DNA of 64,000 nt from Pseudorhodoferax sp047601025 (GTDB lineage Bacteria; Pseudomonadota; Gammaproteobacteria; Burkholderiales; Burkholderiaceae_C). Below are positions 46,102-54,448 of this stretch, in pieces (position 1 is the first letter of the stretch; each line of letters starts with the position of its first letter). The DNA lies in assembly GCF_047601025.1 (NCBI RefSeq), contig NZ_JASGJZ010000001.1, positions 4,836,001 to 4,900,000 on the forward strand, in the 5' to 3' direction. The notes below the pieces were generated by a model, which had not been told where the DNA came from, ran no database searches, and saw only the letters and a program-made list of their open reading frames with translations. The position numbers and the translations under genes are program-made.

Positions 46102-47091
46102 ATGGCCCGCCCGCGCTTCCTGCCCGACAACTTCATGCTCCTGCTGCTCGCCACGGTGGCGCTGGCCAGCCTGCTGCCGGCGCGCGGCGCGGCGGCCGAA
46201 GGGGTCGGCGCCGCGACCACGGTGGCCGTGAGCCTGCTGTTCTTCCTGCACGGCGCGCGGCTGTCGCGCGCCGCGGTGTGGGCCGGCATCACCCACTGGC
46301 GCGCGCACCTGATGGTGGTGGGCGCGACCTTCGTGCTGTTCCCGCTGCTGGGCTGGGGCCTGCGTCCGCTGCTGCAGCCGCTGGTCACGCCGCAGCTGTA
46401 CGTGGGCGTGCTGTTCCTGTGCGCGCTGCCGTCCACGGTGCAGTCCTCGATCGCGTTCACCGCCATCGCGCGCGGCAACATGCCGGCGGCCGTGTGCGCG
46501 GCCTCGGCGTCCACGCTGATGGGCATCGTGCTGACGCCGCTGCTGGTCGGCCTGCTGCTGTCCCGCGGCGCGGCGCTGGACGACCCGCTGGCCGCCGTCG
46601 GCCGCATCGCGCTGCAGCTGCTGCTGCCGTTCGTGGCCGGGCACCTGCTGCAGCCGCGCATCGGCGGCTTCGTCAAGCGCCACGCGGCGCTGCTGAAGGT
46701 GGTGGACCAGGGCTCCATCCTGCTGGTGGTCTACGGCGCCTTCAGCCACGCGGTGCTGGGCGGGCTGTGGTCGGCGCTGCCGCTGCCGGCGCTGGGCGGG
46801 CTGGCCATCGTCTGCGCGCTGCTGCTGGGCCTGGTGATGAGCCTCCTGATGTGGAGCTGCCGGCGCCTGGGCTTCTCGACCGAGGACGAGATCACCATCG
46901 TGTTCTGCGGCTCCAAGAAGAGCCTGGTCAGCGGCGTGCCCATGGCCAACGTGCTGTTCCCCGCCAGCGTGGCCGGCGCCATCGTGCTGCCGCTGATGCT
47001 GTTCCACCAGATGCAGCTGATGGTCTGCGCGGTGGTGGCGCGGCGCTACGCGGCGCGGCCCGCGGCACCGCAGACCGGCGCGCCGGTCTGA
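46102..47091 (+). CDS. SBF-like (bile acid:sodium symporter-like) transporter
   Basis: A 329-residue membrane protein with nine to ten hydrophobic helices. It matches the SBF_like branch (PF13593). It has RFLPDNFMLLLLATVALASLLPARGAAAE, LFFLHGARLSRAAV, LCALPSTVQSSIAFTAIARGNMPAAVCAASASTLMGIVLTPLLVG and VFCGSKKSLVSGVPMANVLF, the Na+-site crossing region. Substrate is unknown; organic anions are transported by relatives. No clear Shine-Dalgarno before the ATG. Divergent from dinG and convergent with the downstream Bug protein. Confidence 0.88.
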   Translation: MARPRFLPDNFMLLLLATVALASLLPARGAAAEGVGAATTVAVSLLFFLHGARLSRAAVWAGITHWRAHLMVVGATFVLFPLLGWGLRPLLQPLVTPQLYVGVLFLCALPSTVQSSIAFTAIARGNMPAAVCAASASTLMGIVLTPLLVGLLLSRGAALDDPLAAVGRIALQLLLPFVAGHLLQPRIGGFVKRHAALLKVVDQGSILLVVYGAFSHAVLGGLWSALPLPALGGLAIVCALLLGLVMSLLMWSCRRLGFSTEDEITIVFCGSKKSLVSGVPMANVLFPASVAGAIVLPLMLFHQMQLMVCAVVARRYAARPAAPQTGAPV

Positions 47092-47110
47092 CGCGGCCTC
47101 CCGGACCGCC

Positions 47111-48085
47111 TCAATCCAGCGAGATGCCGCGCTCGCGGATCAGGCGGGGCCAGTACTGGTCGTCCTGCGCCCACAGCCTGTGCATGGCGGCGGCGTCGGA
47201 AGGCGTCGGCTCCAGGCCCATGGCGTCGAACTGGGCCTGCACCGGCGCCGAGCGGATGGCCTTCTGCAGCTCGGTGCTGAGCCTGGCGACGACGTCCTTC
47301 GGCGTGGAGGACGGGACGACGAGGCCCTGCCAGGCGAAGGCCTCGATGTCGGTGTAGCCGAGCTCCATCAGCGTCGGCACGTCCGGCATGGCGCCCAGCC
47401 GCGTCTTCGAGAACGTGGCCAGCGCCTTCAGCTTGCCGGCCTTGATCATCTGCATGCCGGCCGCCGTGTCCACCACCATCAGCGGCAGTTGCCCTCCGAC
47501 GACATCCTGGATGGCCGGGGCCGCGCCGCGGTAGGCGACGTGCACCACATCGATCCTGGCGCGCTCCTTCAGCATCTCCATGGCCAGGTGGTGCGGGCCG
47601 CCGATGCCGGGCGTCGCGTAGCTGAGCTTGCCGGGGCTGGCCTTCGCGGCCTCGATGAGCGCCTTGACATCCGCGTAGCCGGCACCGGGATTCACCGCGA
47701 GCAGCAGCGGAAAGCGCGCCATCAGCCCGACCGGGACGAAGTCCTTCTTCGGGTCGTAGGGGAGCTTCGTGAACAAGGCGGTGTTGAAGATCAGCGTGCC
47801 GTTGTCGGCCGTGAACACGGTGTAGCCGTCGCCGGGCGACTTGGCCACGTTCTCGGCGGCGATGGCGGTCGCGCCGCCGGGCCGGTTGTCGACCAGCACC
47901 GGCTGCCCGAGCTGCGTCGACAACTGCGTGCCGACCGCGCGCGCCAGGGCGTCCGAACCGCCGCCGGCCGCGTACGCCACGACCCAGCGGATCGGCTTGG
48001 ACGGGTAGTTCTCGGCCGATGCCGGGCCCAGGCACGTGCCGGCCAGCATGGCGCAGGCGGTCAGGATGAAACGTCGATTTCGCAT
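47111..48085 (-). CDS. Bug/TctC-family solute-binding protein
   Basis: A 324-residue periplasmic binding protein with signal MRNRRFILTACAMLAGTCLGPASAE. The family core is NYPSKPIRWVVAYAAGGGSDALARAVGTQL, VLVDNRPGGATAIAAENVAKSPGDGYTV and KLPYDPKKDFVPV. GGAG at six bases before this ATG fixes the start; two in-frame ATGs upstream are rejected. It is 42 nt from the KPR-family dehydrogenase and presumably serves the same aromatic/2-oxoacid pathway. No tctA/tctB gene is nearby. Confidence 0.9.
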   Translation of the reverse strand: MRNRRFILTACAMLAGTCLGPASAENYPSKPIRWVVAYAAGGGSDALARAVGTQLSTQLGQPVLVDNRPGGATAIAAENVAKSPGDGYTVFTADNGTLIFNTALFTKLPYDPKKDFVPVGLMARFPLLLAVNPGAGYADVKALIEAAKASPGKLSYATPGIGGPHHLAMEMLKERARIDVVHVAYRGAAPAIQDVVGGQLPLMVVDTAAGMQMIKAGKLKALATFSKTRLGAMPDVPTLMELGYTDIEAFAWQGLVVPSSTPKDVVARLSTELQKAIRSAPVQAQFDAMGLEPTPSDAAAMHRLWAQDDQYWPRLIRERGISLD

Positions 48086-48127
48086 GGTCATCTCCAGGTC
48101 GTTCAAAGAAACGTGGCGCGTGGCGCC

Positions 48128-49060
48128 TCAGGCCGCGGCGGTGCCGGCGCGCGCCTCCACCAGGCGCACGAGTTGCAGCAGCGTGCGGGTGTGGGGGACC
48201 GGCACGCCATGGACGGCCGCGGCCGCGACCACCGCGCCGTGGATGGCCTCGACCTCGGTCTTGCGTCCCGCCAGCACGTCCTGCAGCATCGACGGCTTGT
48301 GGCCCACGTGGTGCGCGATGGCATCGGCGATGCGCGCCTTGCAGGCCTCGGCATTCGCTTCGATGCCCTGCGCATGGGCCACGGACATCACCTCGTCGGC
48401 CACGGCGAAGGCCAGGGCCTGGCCATCGGCGACCCCGCCCAGCTGGTCCACCGTGCAGCCGCTGACCGCGCAGATGCCGTTCAAGGCGGCGTTGAAGGCC
48501 ACCTTCTCCCAGATGGCCGACCACACCGCGGTATCGGCCGTACAGCAGAGCCCGGCCTCCTGCAGCGCCCGCACGGCCTCGGCCTGCTTCGGCCGCAACT
48601 GCCCGTCGGCGGACATCAGCCGGACGATGCCCTGGCCGTGGGACCGGACATGGCCGGGACCGGCCAGGTCAGCCGGCCAGGTCGTCACGCCGATCAGGAT
48701 GCGGTCCAGCGCGACGTGCTGCCGGATGGCCTCGACGTTGCCCAGGCCGTTCTGCAGGGACAGCACCTGCGTGCCGGGCCCCAGCAGGTGCGCGACGCCC
48801 GACAGCGCGCCGGCGGTATGCAGGGTCTTGGTGAACACGACCAGCAGGTCCGGCGGCTCCCGTGCCTCCGGGGGGCGGCAGGCGCCGAGCGCCGTGACGT
48901 ACCGGTCGCCCGATCCGGTCTGCAACCGCAGGCCTTGCGCCCGGATGGCATCCAGGTGCGCCGCGTTCACATCGATCAGCGTGACCGCGTGTCCCTGCTC
49001 GGCCAGCAACCCGCCGAACAGGGAGCCCATGGCGCCGGCGCCGACGACTGCGACTTTCAT
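48128..49060 (-). CDS. ketopantoate-reductase-family (KPR) 2-hydroxyacid dehydrogenase, possibly D-mandelate dehydrogenase
   Basis: A 310-residue NAD(P)-binding protein of the ApbA/PanE fold (KVAVVGAGAMGSLFGGLLAEQGHAVTLIDV). The C-terminal helical domain has WEKVAFNAALNGICAVSG with the catalytic Lys-Asn pair. Family members include pantothenate-pathway PanE and also NAD-dependent D-mandelate dehydrogenases of Enterococcus. The gene sits in a cluster with benzoylformate decarboxylase, an aldehyde dehydrogenase and two Bug proteins. Oxidation of D-mandelate to benzoylformate is therefore the favoured inference over pantothenate synthesis. GGAGAG precedes the ATG. Sequence alone does not separate these roles. 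Confidence 0.8.
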   Translation of the reverse strand: MKVAVVGAGAMGSLFGGLLAEQGHAVTLIDVNAAHLDAIRAQGLRLQTGSGDRYVTALGACRPPEAREPPDLLVVFTKTLHTAGALSGVAHLLGPGTQVLSLQNGLGNVEAIRQHVALDRILIGVTTWPADLAGPGHVRSHGQGIVRLMSADGQLRPKQAEAVRALQEAGLCCTADTAVWSAIWEKVAFNAALNGICAVSGCTVDQLGGVADGQALAFAVADEVMSVAHAQGIEANAEACKARIADAIAHHVGHKPSMLQDVLAGRKTEVEAIHGAVVAAAAVHGVPVPHTRTLLQLVRLVEARAGTAAA

Positions 49061-49098
49061 TGCACTCTCCGTCGATGATGAATGGATGGGCGTGCGCC

Positions 49099-50106
49099 TC
49101 AGTCGCCGACGATCCGGCGCTCGCGGATGAGCTTGCCGAAGCGCTCGGCATCCTCCATGGCCTTGTCGTGGAACTGGGCCGGCGTCATCGGCGTCGGCTC
49201 GCCGCCGAGCGCGACGATGCGCTCGCGCGGCCCGGGCTGGGACAGCGCCGTGTTGATCTCGCGGTTGAGGCGGTCGACGATTGCGGCCGGCGTGCCGGCC
49301 GGTGCGTACAGGCCGAAGATGGTGTCCGCATCGAAGCCCTTCAGGCCGACCTCGTCGAGCGTCGGCACGTCGGGAAACAGCGGCGAGCGCTTCGGGCTGC
49401 CGACGGCCAGCAGCTTGAGCCTGCCGGCCTTGATGTGCGGGATGGCCACGCCCGGATCGAACAGGAAATCCACCTGGCCGGCCAGCAGGTCCGTCAGCGC
49501 CGGCGCCGCGCCGCGGTACGGCACGTGCGTCGCGAACACCTTGGCCTGCGACTTCATCATCTCGGCCGCCAGGTGCGGCGAGCTGCCGTTGCCCGGCGAA
49601 CCGAACGACAGCTTGCCCGGCCTGGCCCGCAACTGCGCCAGGAACTCCTTGGCGTCCTTGGCCGGGAAGGCGGGCGACGTCACGAGGAAGACGAGCACGC
49701 GGGCGGCGGCGGCCACCGGCACCAGATCCTTGCCCGGGTCGAACGACATCTTCGGATAGATGTGCGGGTTGACCGACACCATGCCGCCCGAACTCATCAG
49801 CAGGGTGTAGCCATCGGGCGCGGCCCTGGCCACCGCCTCGCCGCCGATGTTGCCGCCGGCGCCGCTCCTGTTCTCCACCACCACGGGCTGGCCGAGCGCC
49901 TCCTGCAGCGGCTGCGCCAGCGACCTGGCGATCTGGTCGGCCGCGCCGCCCGGGGGAAAGTTCACGACGATCTTGATCGGCTTGGCGGGCCAGGCCTGGG
50001 CGAGGACGCCCGCGGGCAGGCCGAGAGCCGTGGCGGCGACCACGGCGAGCATGGCGCGGCGCCCGGCCGGCCGGGCGCCGATGCGGCGAAGGGAAATGGT
50101 GTTCAT
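49099..50106 (-). CDS. Bug/TctC-family solute-binding protein
   Basis: A 335-residue periplasmic protein with signal (MNTISLRRIGARPAGRRAMLAVVAATALGLPAGVLAQ). The Bug core is AWPAKPIKIVVNFPPGGAADQIARSLAQPL, VVVENRSGAGGNIGGEAVARAAPDGYTL and SFGSPGNGSSPHLAAEMMK. GGAG is six bases before the ATG; an earlier ATG (METDMNT) lacks spacing. Between the aldehyde dehydrogenase and the KPR-family gene on the same strand. Likely to bind an aromatic or keto acid; a transporter partner is missing here. Confidence 0.92.
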   Translation of the reverse strand: MNTISLRRIGARPAGRRAMLAVVAATALGLPAGVLAQAWPAKPIKIVVNFPPGGAADQIARSLAQPLQEALGQPVVVENRSGAGGNIGGEAVARAAPDGYTLLMSSGGMVSVNPHIYPKMSFDPGKDLVPVAAAARVLVFLVTSPAFPAKDAKEFLAQLRARPGKLSFGSPGNGSSPHLAAEMMKSQAKVFATHVPYRGAAPALTDLLAGQVDFLFDPGVAIPHIKAGRLKLLAVGSPKRSPLFPDVPTLDEVGLKGFDADTIFGLYAPAGTPAAIVDRLNREINTALSQPGPRERIVALGGEPTPMTPAQFHDKAMEDAERFGKLIRERRIVGD

Positions 50107-50187
50107 GTCTGTCTCCATGCGAATCGAGAGGGCGCACCGGCCCGCGCCAGGCGCACGGCGGCTGGCGGACCCGGGCGGCGGGCCGGT

Positions 50188-51636
50188 TCAGAAGGGGTAG
50201 TGGCGCGGCGAGGTCTGCACCGTCAGCCAGCGCAGTTCGGTGAAGGCATCGATGCCGGCCTGGCCGCCGAAGCGCCCGATGCCGCTGCCCTTGACGCCGC
50301 CGAAGGGCATCTGCGCTTCGTCGTGCACCGTGGGGCCGTTGACGTGGCAGATGCCCGACTCGATGCGCCCGGCCACCCGCATGGCGCGCGCCACGTCGCG
50401 GCCGAACACGGCGGCCGACAGGCCATAGGCGTTGTCGTTGGCGCAGGCGACGGCTTCCTCGGGGCCGTCGACGCGGACGATGCCCTTCACCGGGCCGAAG
50501 GCCTCCTCGTGGAAGATGCGCATGTCCGGCGTCACGTGGTCGATCAGCGTCGCGGGCATCAGCGTGTCGGTGGCCTTGCCGCCGATGACGAGCCGGCCGC
50601 CCTTGGCCACGGCGTCGTCGATCAGGGCGTTGCAGCGCGCGACCGTGCCCATGTCGACCACCGACCCCAGCACGACCGGTCCCTTGCGCGGATCGCCCAG
50701 CGGCAGGCCGGCGGCACGCCTGGCGAGTTTGTCGACGAAGACGTCGGCGATGCGCGCGTCGACGATGATGCGTTCGGTCGACATGCAGATCTGGCCCGAG
50801 TTGGCGAACGCGCCGAAGACCGCGGCGTCCACCGCCGCGTCCACGTCGGCATCGTCCAGCACGACGAGCGGCGCCTTGCCGCCGAGTTCCAGCACCACCG
50901 GCTTGAGGTACCTGGCGCAGGTCGCCGCGATGAGCTTGCCGACATGCGTGGAACCGGTGAAGTTGACGCGGCGCACCGCGGGGTGGGCCACCATGGCCTC
51001 GACCACGGCAGCGGCATCGGCCGGCGCGTTCGTGACGAAGTTGACGACGCCTTTGGGCAGGCCGGCCTCCTGCAGCGCCTCGATGATCAGGCCATGCGTC
51101 GCCGGGCAGATCTCGCTGCCCTTGAGGACCACGGTGTTGCCGCAGGCCAGCGGCGTGGCGATGGCGCGCACCGCCAGGATGACCGGCGCATTCCAGGGCG
51201 CGATGCCGAGGACCACGCCGGCCGGCTGGCGCACCGCCATGGCCAGGCTGCCCGGCACGTCCGATGGAATGACCTGCCCGCCGATCTGCGTCGTCAGCGA
51301 GGCGGCTTCCAGCAGCATGCCGGCGGCCAGGTGCACGTTGAACCCGGCCCAGATGGCGGACGCGCCGGTCTCCGCGGCGACCGCGGCAGCCAAGGCGTCG
51401 GCCTTGGCCTCCAGGGCCTGCGACGCCTTCATCAGCAGTGCGCGGCGCTCGCCCGGGCCGGTTCGCGACCAGGATTCGAACGCGGCGGCCGCCGCCTCGA
51501 CGGCCGCCACGGCATCCTCCGGCGTCGCCGCAGGTGCAACGGTCGCGACGCTGCCGTCCAGGGGATTGCGGCGCTCGAAGGTGGCACCGTTGCGGGCCTG
51601 CGCCTGCGCGCCGTCGATCAGCATGGAAATCTGCAT
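50188..51636 (-). CDS. aldehyde dehydrogenase (vanillin/salicylaldehyde/benzaldehyde type)
   Basis: A 482-residue NAD(P)-dependent aldehyde dehydrogenase with Asn149 (APWNAP), Glu250 (VLELGGKAP) and catalytic Cys284 (SGQICMST). The C-terminus FGGVKGSGIGRFGGQAGIDAFTELRWLTVQ is typical of the aromatic aldehyde branch (vanillin, salicylaldehyde and benzaldehyde dehydrogenases). Next to benzoylformate decarboxylase, it would oxidise benzaldehyde to benzoate, like MdlD. Substrate is inferred from context. About 70 nt separates it from the decarboxylase on the same strand. Confidence 0.9.
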   Translation of the reverse strand: MQISMLIDGAQAQARNGATFERRNPLDGSVATVAPAATPEDAVAAVEAAAAAFESWSRTGPGERRALLMKASQALEAKADALAAAVAAETGASAIWAGFNVHLAAGMLLEAASLTTQIGGQVIPSDVPGSLAMAVRQPAGVVLGIAPWNAPVILAVRAIATPLACGNTVVLKGSEICPATHGLIIEALQEAGLPKGVVNFVTNAPADAAAVVEAMVAHPAVRRVNFTGSTHVGKLIAATCARYLKPVVLELGGKAPLVVLDDADVDAAVDAAVFGAFANSGQICMSTERIIVDARIADVFVDKLARRAAGLPLGDPRKGPVVLGSVVDMGTVARCNALIDDAVAKGGRLVIGGKATDTLMPATLIDHVTPDMRIFHEEAFGPVKGIVRVDGPEEAVACANDNAYGLSAAVFGRDVARAMRVAGRIESGICHVNGPTVHDEAQMPFGGVKGSGIGRFGGQAGIDAFTELRWLTVQTSPRHYPF

Positions 51637-51705
51637 CGGTTTGTCTCCAGGTGGTGGGAATGAAGGGCCCGGGGAAACGTTCCCCCGGGCCGGCGCGGGG
51701 CTGGT

Positions 51706-53325
51706 TCAGGCGACGCGCACGTCGACCAGGTTCGGCCGGCCGCTGGCCAGCGCCTGGGCCAGCACGTCGCGCAGCGCGCCGGCGTCGGTCACGCGCTGCC
51801 CCTGGCAGCCCATGCCCGCGGCCAGCGCGGCGAAATCGAGGTCCGGCAGTTCCGTGCCCTGCACCACGTCGGTGGCGGCGAACCCGAACGCCGGCGCGAA
51901 ATCCTGCAGCGCGGCGTAGCGCCGGTTGTTCAGGATCACGAAGGTGATCGGCAGCTCGTGCTGGGCCGCGCTCCACAGGGCCTGGATCGAATACATGCTG
52001 GAGCCGTCGCCGATCACGCCGATGATGCGCCGGCCCGGCTGTGCCAGCGCCACGCCGACGGCAGCCGGCATGCCGTAGCCCAGGCCGCCGCTGTCCATGG
52101 TGTAGAAGGATTGCGTGCGCGTCATGGGCAGGTACTGCTGCATGACGGGCCGCGCGCTGGGCGCCTCCTCCACCACGATGTCGCCGGGCTGGCGCAGTTC
52201 GGCCAGCGTCTGCAGCACGTAGGCGACGGACATGCATGCCGACGGCTCCGCCCGCGGCGCAGGGGCCCGCAGCGCGGGCGCCGGGCGCGGCTGCGGCGCC
52301 GGGCGCGCCCGCAGGTCCTGCACGCCGAGGCGGATGCTGCCCACGGCCGTGGTGCCGACGGCGGTCCAGGCCGCGGTGTCGGGGTCTTCCGTCAGCTGGC
52401 ACAGCGTCGATCCCTGCGGGATGTGCGGGCCCGCGCCTTCCACGTGGTAGGCAAAGGCCGGGGCGCCGATGACGAGGATCAGATCGTGGCCGGCCAGCAG
52501 GTCGACGATCCTCTCGCGCATCGCCGGCAGGAAGCCGGCGAACAGGCGGTGGTCCTCGGGGAAGCTGCAGCGCCCCGACATCGGCGCGGCCCAGACGCGG
52601 GCGTTGTGTGCCTCCGCGAGCGCGACGACGTCGTCCCAGGCGCCGTCGCGGTCCACGGCCGCGCCGACGACGATGGCCGGCCGCGCGCTGGCGTCGAGCG
52701 CGTCACCGATCCGCCCGAGCACCGAAGGCTGCGGCCGCACCTCGCTGCTGACCACCCGCGTCGCCACCAGTTCGGCAGGCTGGTCCCAGTCGTCGACCGG
52801 CACCGACACCAGGACCGGGCCGCGCGGCGGCATCATGGCCACGTAGTAGGCCCGCGCGATGGCCAGCGGGACATCCTGCGCGCGCGCCGGCTCGATGCTC
52901 CACTTGACGTAGGGCTTGGGCAGTTCGGTCGCCTGCGCCGACGACAGGAAAGGATCGAACGGCAGGATGGAGCGCGCCTGCTGCCCGGCCGTGATGACCA
53001 GCGGCGTGCGGTTCTTGTGCGCGGTGAAGATGTTGCCCATGGCGTTGCCGACGCCCGCAGCGGAATGCAGGTTGACGAACGCGGCGTTGCGCGTGGCCTG
53101 CGCGAAGCCGTCGGCCATGCCGACGACCGTGGCCTCCTGCAGGCCCAGCACGTAGCGGAAGTCGCTGGGGAAGTCCCGGAACATCGGCAGTTCGGTGGAG
53201 CCGGGATTGGCGAACACCGAGGTCATGCCGAAGCGCCGCATGAGGTCGACGACGGCATCGCGGACCGTGATGGGATGGGAGGCGGCGGCCGTCGGGCGCG
53301 TGGTGAGCAGTGCGGATGCGGTCAT
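51706..53325 (-). CDS. mdlC: benzoylformate decarboxylase
   Basis: A 539-residue thiamine diphosphate enzyme that converts benzoylformate to benzaldehyde and CO2. The residues of the Pseudomonas putida enzyme are all present at a constant offset of 17: Ser43 (NPGSTELP), Glu64 (LQEATVVG) and His87 (NLHSAAGVGN). A fourth, His294 (GAPAFAYHVEG), corresponds to His281. The ThDP-Mg motif is GDGSSMYSIQ...ILNN. Close agreement across DDWDQPAE and YVKWSIEPA supports the substrate call over a generic acetolactate-synthase relative. AAGGA lies 7 nt before the ATG. First gene of the mandelate-like cluster, divergent from a LysR regulator. Confidence 0.88.
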   Translation of the reverse strand: MTASALLTTRPTAAASHPITVRDAVVDLMRRFGMTSVFANPGSTELPMFRDFPSDFRYVLGLQEATVVGMADGFAQATRNAAFVNLHSAAGVGNAMGNIFTAHKNRTPLVITAGQQARSILPFDPFLSSAQATELPKPYVKWSIEPARAQDVPLAIARAYYVAMMPPRGPVLVSVPVDDWDQPAELVATRVVSSEVRPQPSVLGRIGDALDASARPAIVVGAAVDRDGAWDDVVALAEAHNARVWAAPMSGRCSFPEDHRLFAGFLPAMRERIVDLLAGHDLILVIGAPAFAYHVEGAGPHIPQGSTLCQLTEDPDTAAWTAVGTTAVGSIRLGVQDLRARPAPQPRPAPALRAPAPRAEPSACMSVAYVLQTLAELRQPGDIVVEEAPSARPVMQQYLPMTRTQSFYTMDSGGLGYGMPAAVGVALAQPGRRIIGVIGDGSSMYSIQALWSAAQHELPITFVILNNRRYAALQDFAPAFGFAATDVVQGTELPDLDFAALAAGMGCQGQRVTDAGALRDVLAQALASGRPNLVDVRVA

Positions 53326-53400
53326 TTCTTCGTCCTTGGCGATGCGCGATGGCAGGGGTTCGTCTGTCTCGAGGGGCGCAGTGTCGAGTCGCTGGACTTG

Positions 53401-53421
53401 CTTGGAAATTGCTTTTTCAAG
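53401..53421. promoter_or_regulatory. likely LysR-type operator
   Basis: In the 117-nt gap between mdlC and the LysR gene there is an AT-rich imperfect palindrome, CTTGGAAA-N5-TTTTCAAG. The rest of the window is very GC-rich, so the composition stands out. It has the T-N11-A type layout of LysR binding sites and lies 22 nt before the regulator ATG. It could act on both divergent promoters. Confidence 0.5.
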
Positions 53422-53442
53422 ACAAAGTCATTACTCTTTGGC

Positions 53443-54369
53443 ATGGCTTTCGACTTGCACCAGCTGGGCGCCTTCAACGTCGTCGCAGCCTCCGGCAGCC
53501 TGGGCAGAGCGGCCGAAGCACTCAACGTGACGCAGCCGGCGCTCAGCCGCACGATCAGGCGGCTCGAGGAGCATGTCGGCGCGCCCCTGTTCGAGCGCCA
53601 CACCAAGGGCATGCAGCTCACCGACATCGGGCGCGCGCTGCTGCCGCACGCCACCTTGCTGCAGCGCGAAGCCGATCACGCCGAAGAGGAAATCAAGGCC
53701 ATGCTGGGACTGGCCAAGGGAACGATCCGGGTCGGAGCGGTCGGCAGCATTGCGTGCCACGTGTTGCCGCTGGCATTGGGGAGCGTCTGCAAGAAGTGGC
53801 CGAACCTGCGCGTCCACGTGGTCGAAGGGGTGTGGGACCGCCTGGCCGACGCATTGGTCGCACGCGAGATCGACCTCGCGCTCGGAGTGGCGACGAGCGA
53901 CAGCGACGAGATCGAAGCCATCGGCGATTGCCGCTGGGAAGACACCAGCCATGTCGTGGCCGGCAAAAGGCATCCGCTGCGCGGCAAGCCCGGGCTGGCG
54001 CTGAAGGACACGCTGGCCGAGCGATGGGCCGTCTTTCCCAAGGGCACCGGCCCGTACGAGCACATGAAGCGGGTATTCGCCCGGCACCGGCTGCCGCCCC
54101 CCGACGTGGTCGTCGAGACGCGGTCCGTCACGGTGCTGAAGAGCCTGATCGGCCGCTCCGGCTTTCTGGGCTGGATGCCCGAGCCGATGTACGACGCCGA
54201 GCGCAAGGCCGGGATCGTCGATGCGCTGGACATTCCAGGCGCGTCGGACCGCAGAACCCTGACCGCCTTCCGCCGGCGGGCGGGGCTGCTGCCAGGCCCC
54301 GCCACCCGGCTGCTCGAAGAGCTGCGCCAGCTGACCGCCGCCTCCGCCGGCACGCGCGCCGGGCGCTGA
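53443..54369 (+). CDS. LysR-family transcriptional regulator
   Basis: A 308-residue LTTR with the N-terminal helix-turn-helix FDLHQLGAFNVVAASGSLGRAAEALNVTQPALSRTIRRLEEHVGAPLFERHTKGMQLT. A substrate-binding domain follows (IRVGAVGSIACHVLPLALGSVCKKWPNLRVHVVEG). The inducer is unknown. Divergence from mdlC suggests it controls the mandelate/benzoylformate operon. Codon use and the AT content of its start region are less GC-biased than surrounding genes. Confidence 0.92.
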   Translation: MAFDLHQLGAFNVVAASGSLGRAAEALNVTQPALSRTIRRLEEHVGAPLFERHTKGMQLTDIGRALLPHATLLQREADHAEEEIKAMLGLAKGTIRVGAVGSIACHVLPLALGSVCKKWPNLRVHVVEGVWDRLADALVAREIDLALGVATSDSDEIEAIGDCRWEDTSHVVAGKRHPLRGKPGLALKDTLAERWAVFPKGTGPYEHMKRVFARHRLPPPDVVVETRSVTVLKSLIGRSGFLGWMPEPMYDAERKAGIVDALDIPGASDRRTLTAFRRRAGLLPGPATRLLEELRQLTAASAGTRAGR

Positions 54370-54448
54370 GCGGCCGGCGATTCCATTGGACACGGGCACA
54401 GGTCAGCACCTAAGCTTGCTTCTCTTCCAACTCGTATACGCACCGCCC

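Noticed and set aside
48128..49060. Plain panE (pantothenate) assignment
   Set aside because: Possible by fold, but the neighbours are benzoylformate and aromatic aldehyde genes. The 2-hydroxyacid dehydrogenase reading fits better, and the symbol was left empty.
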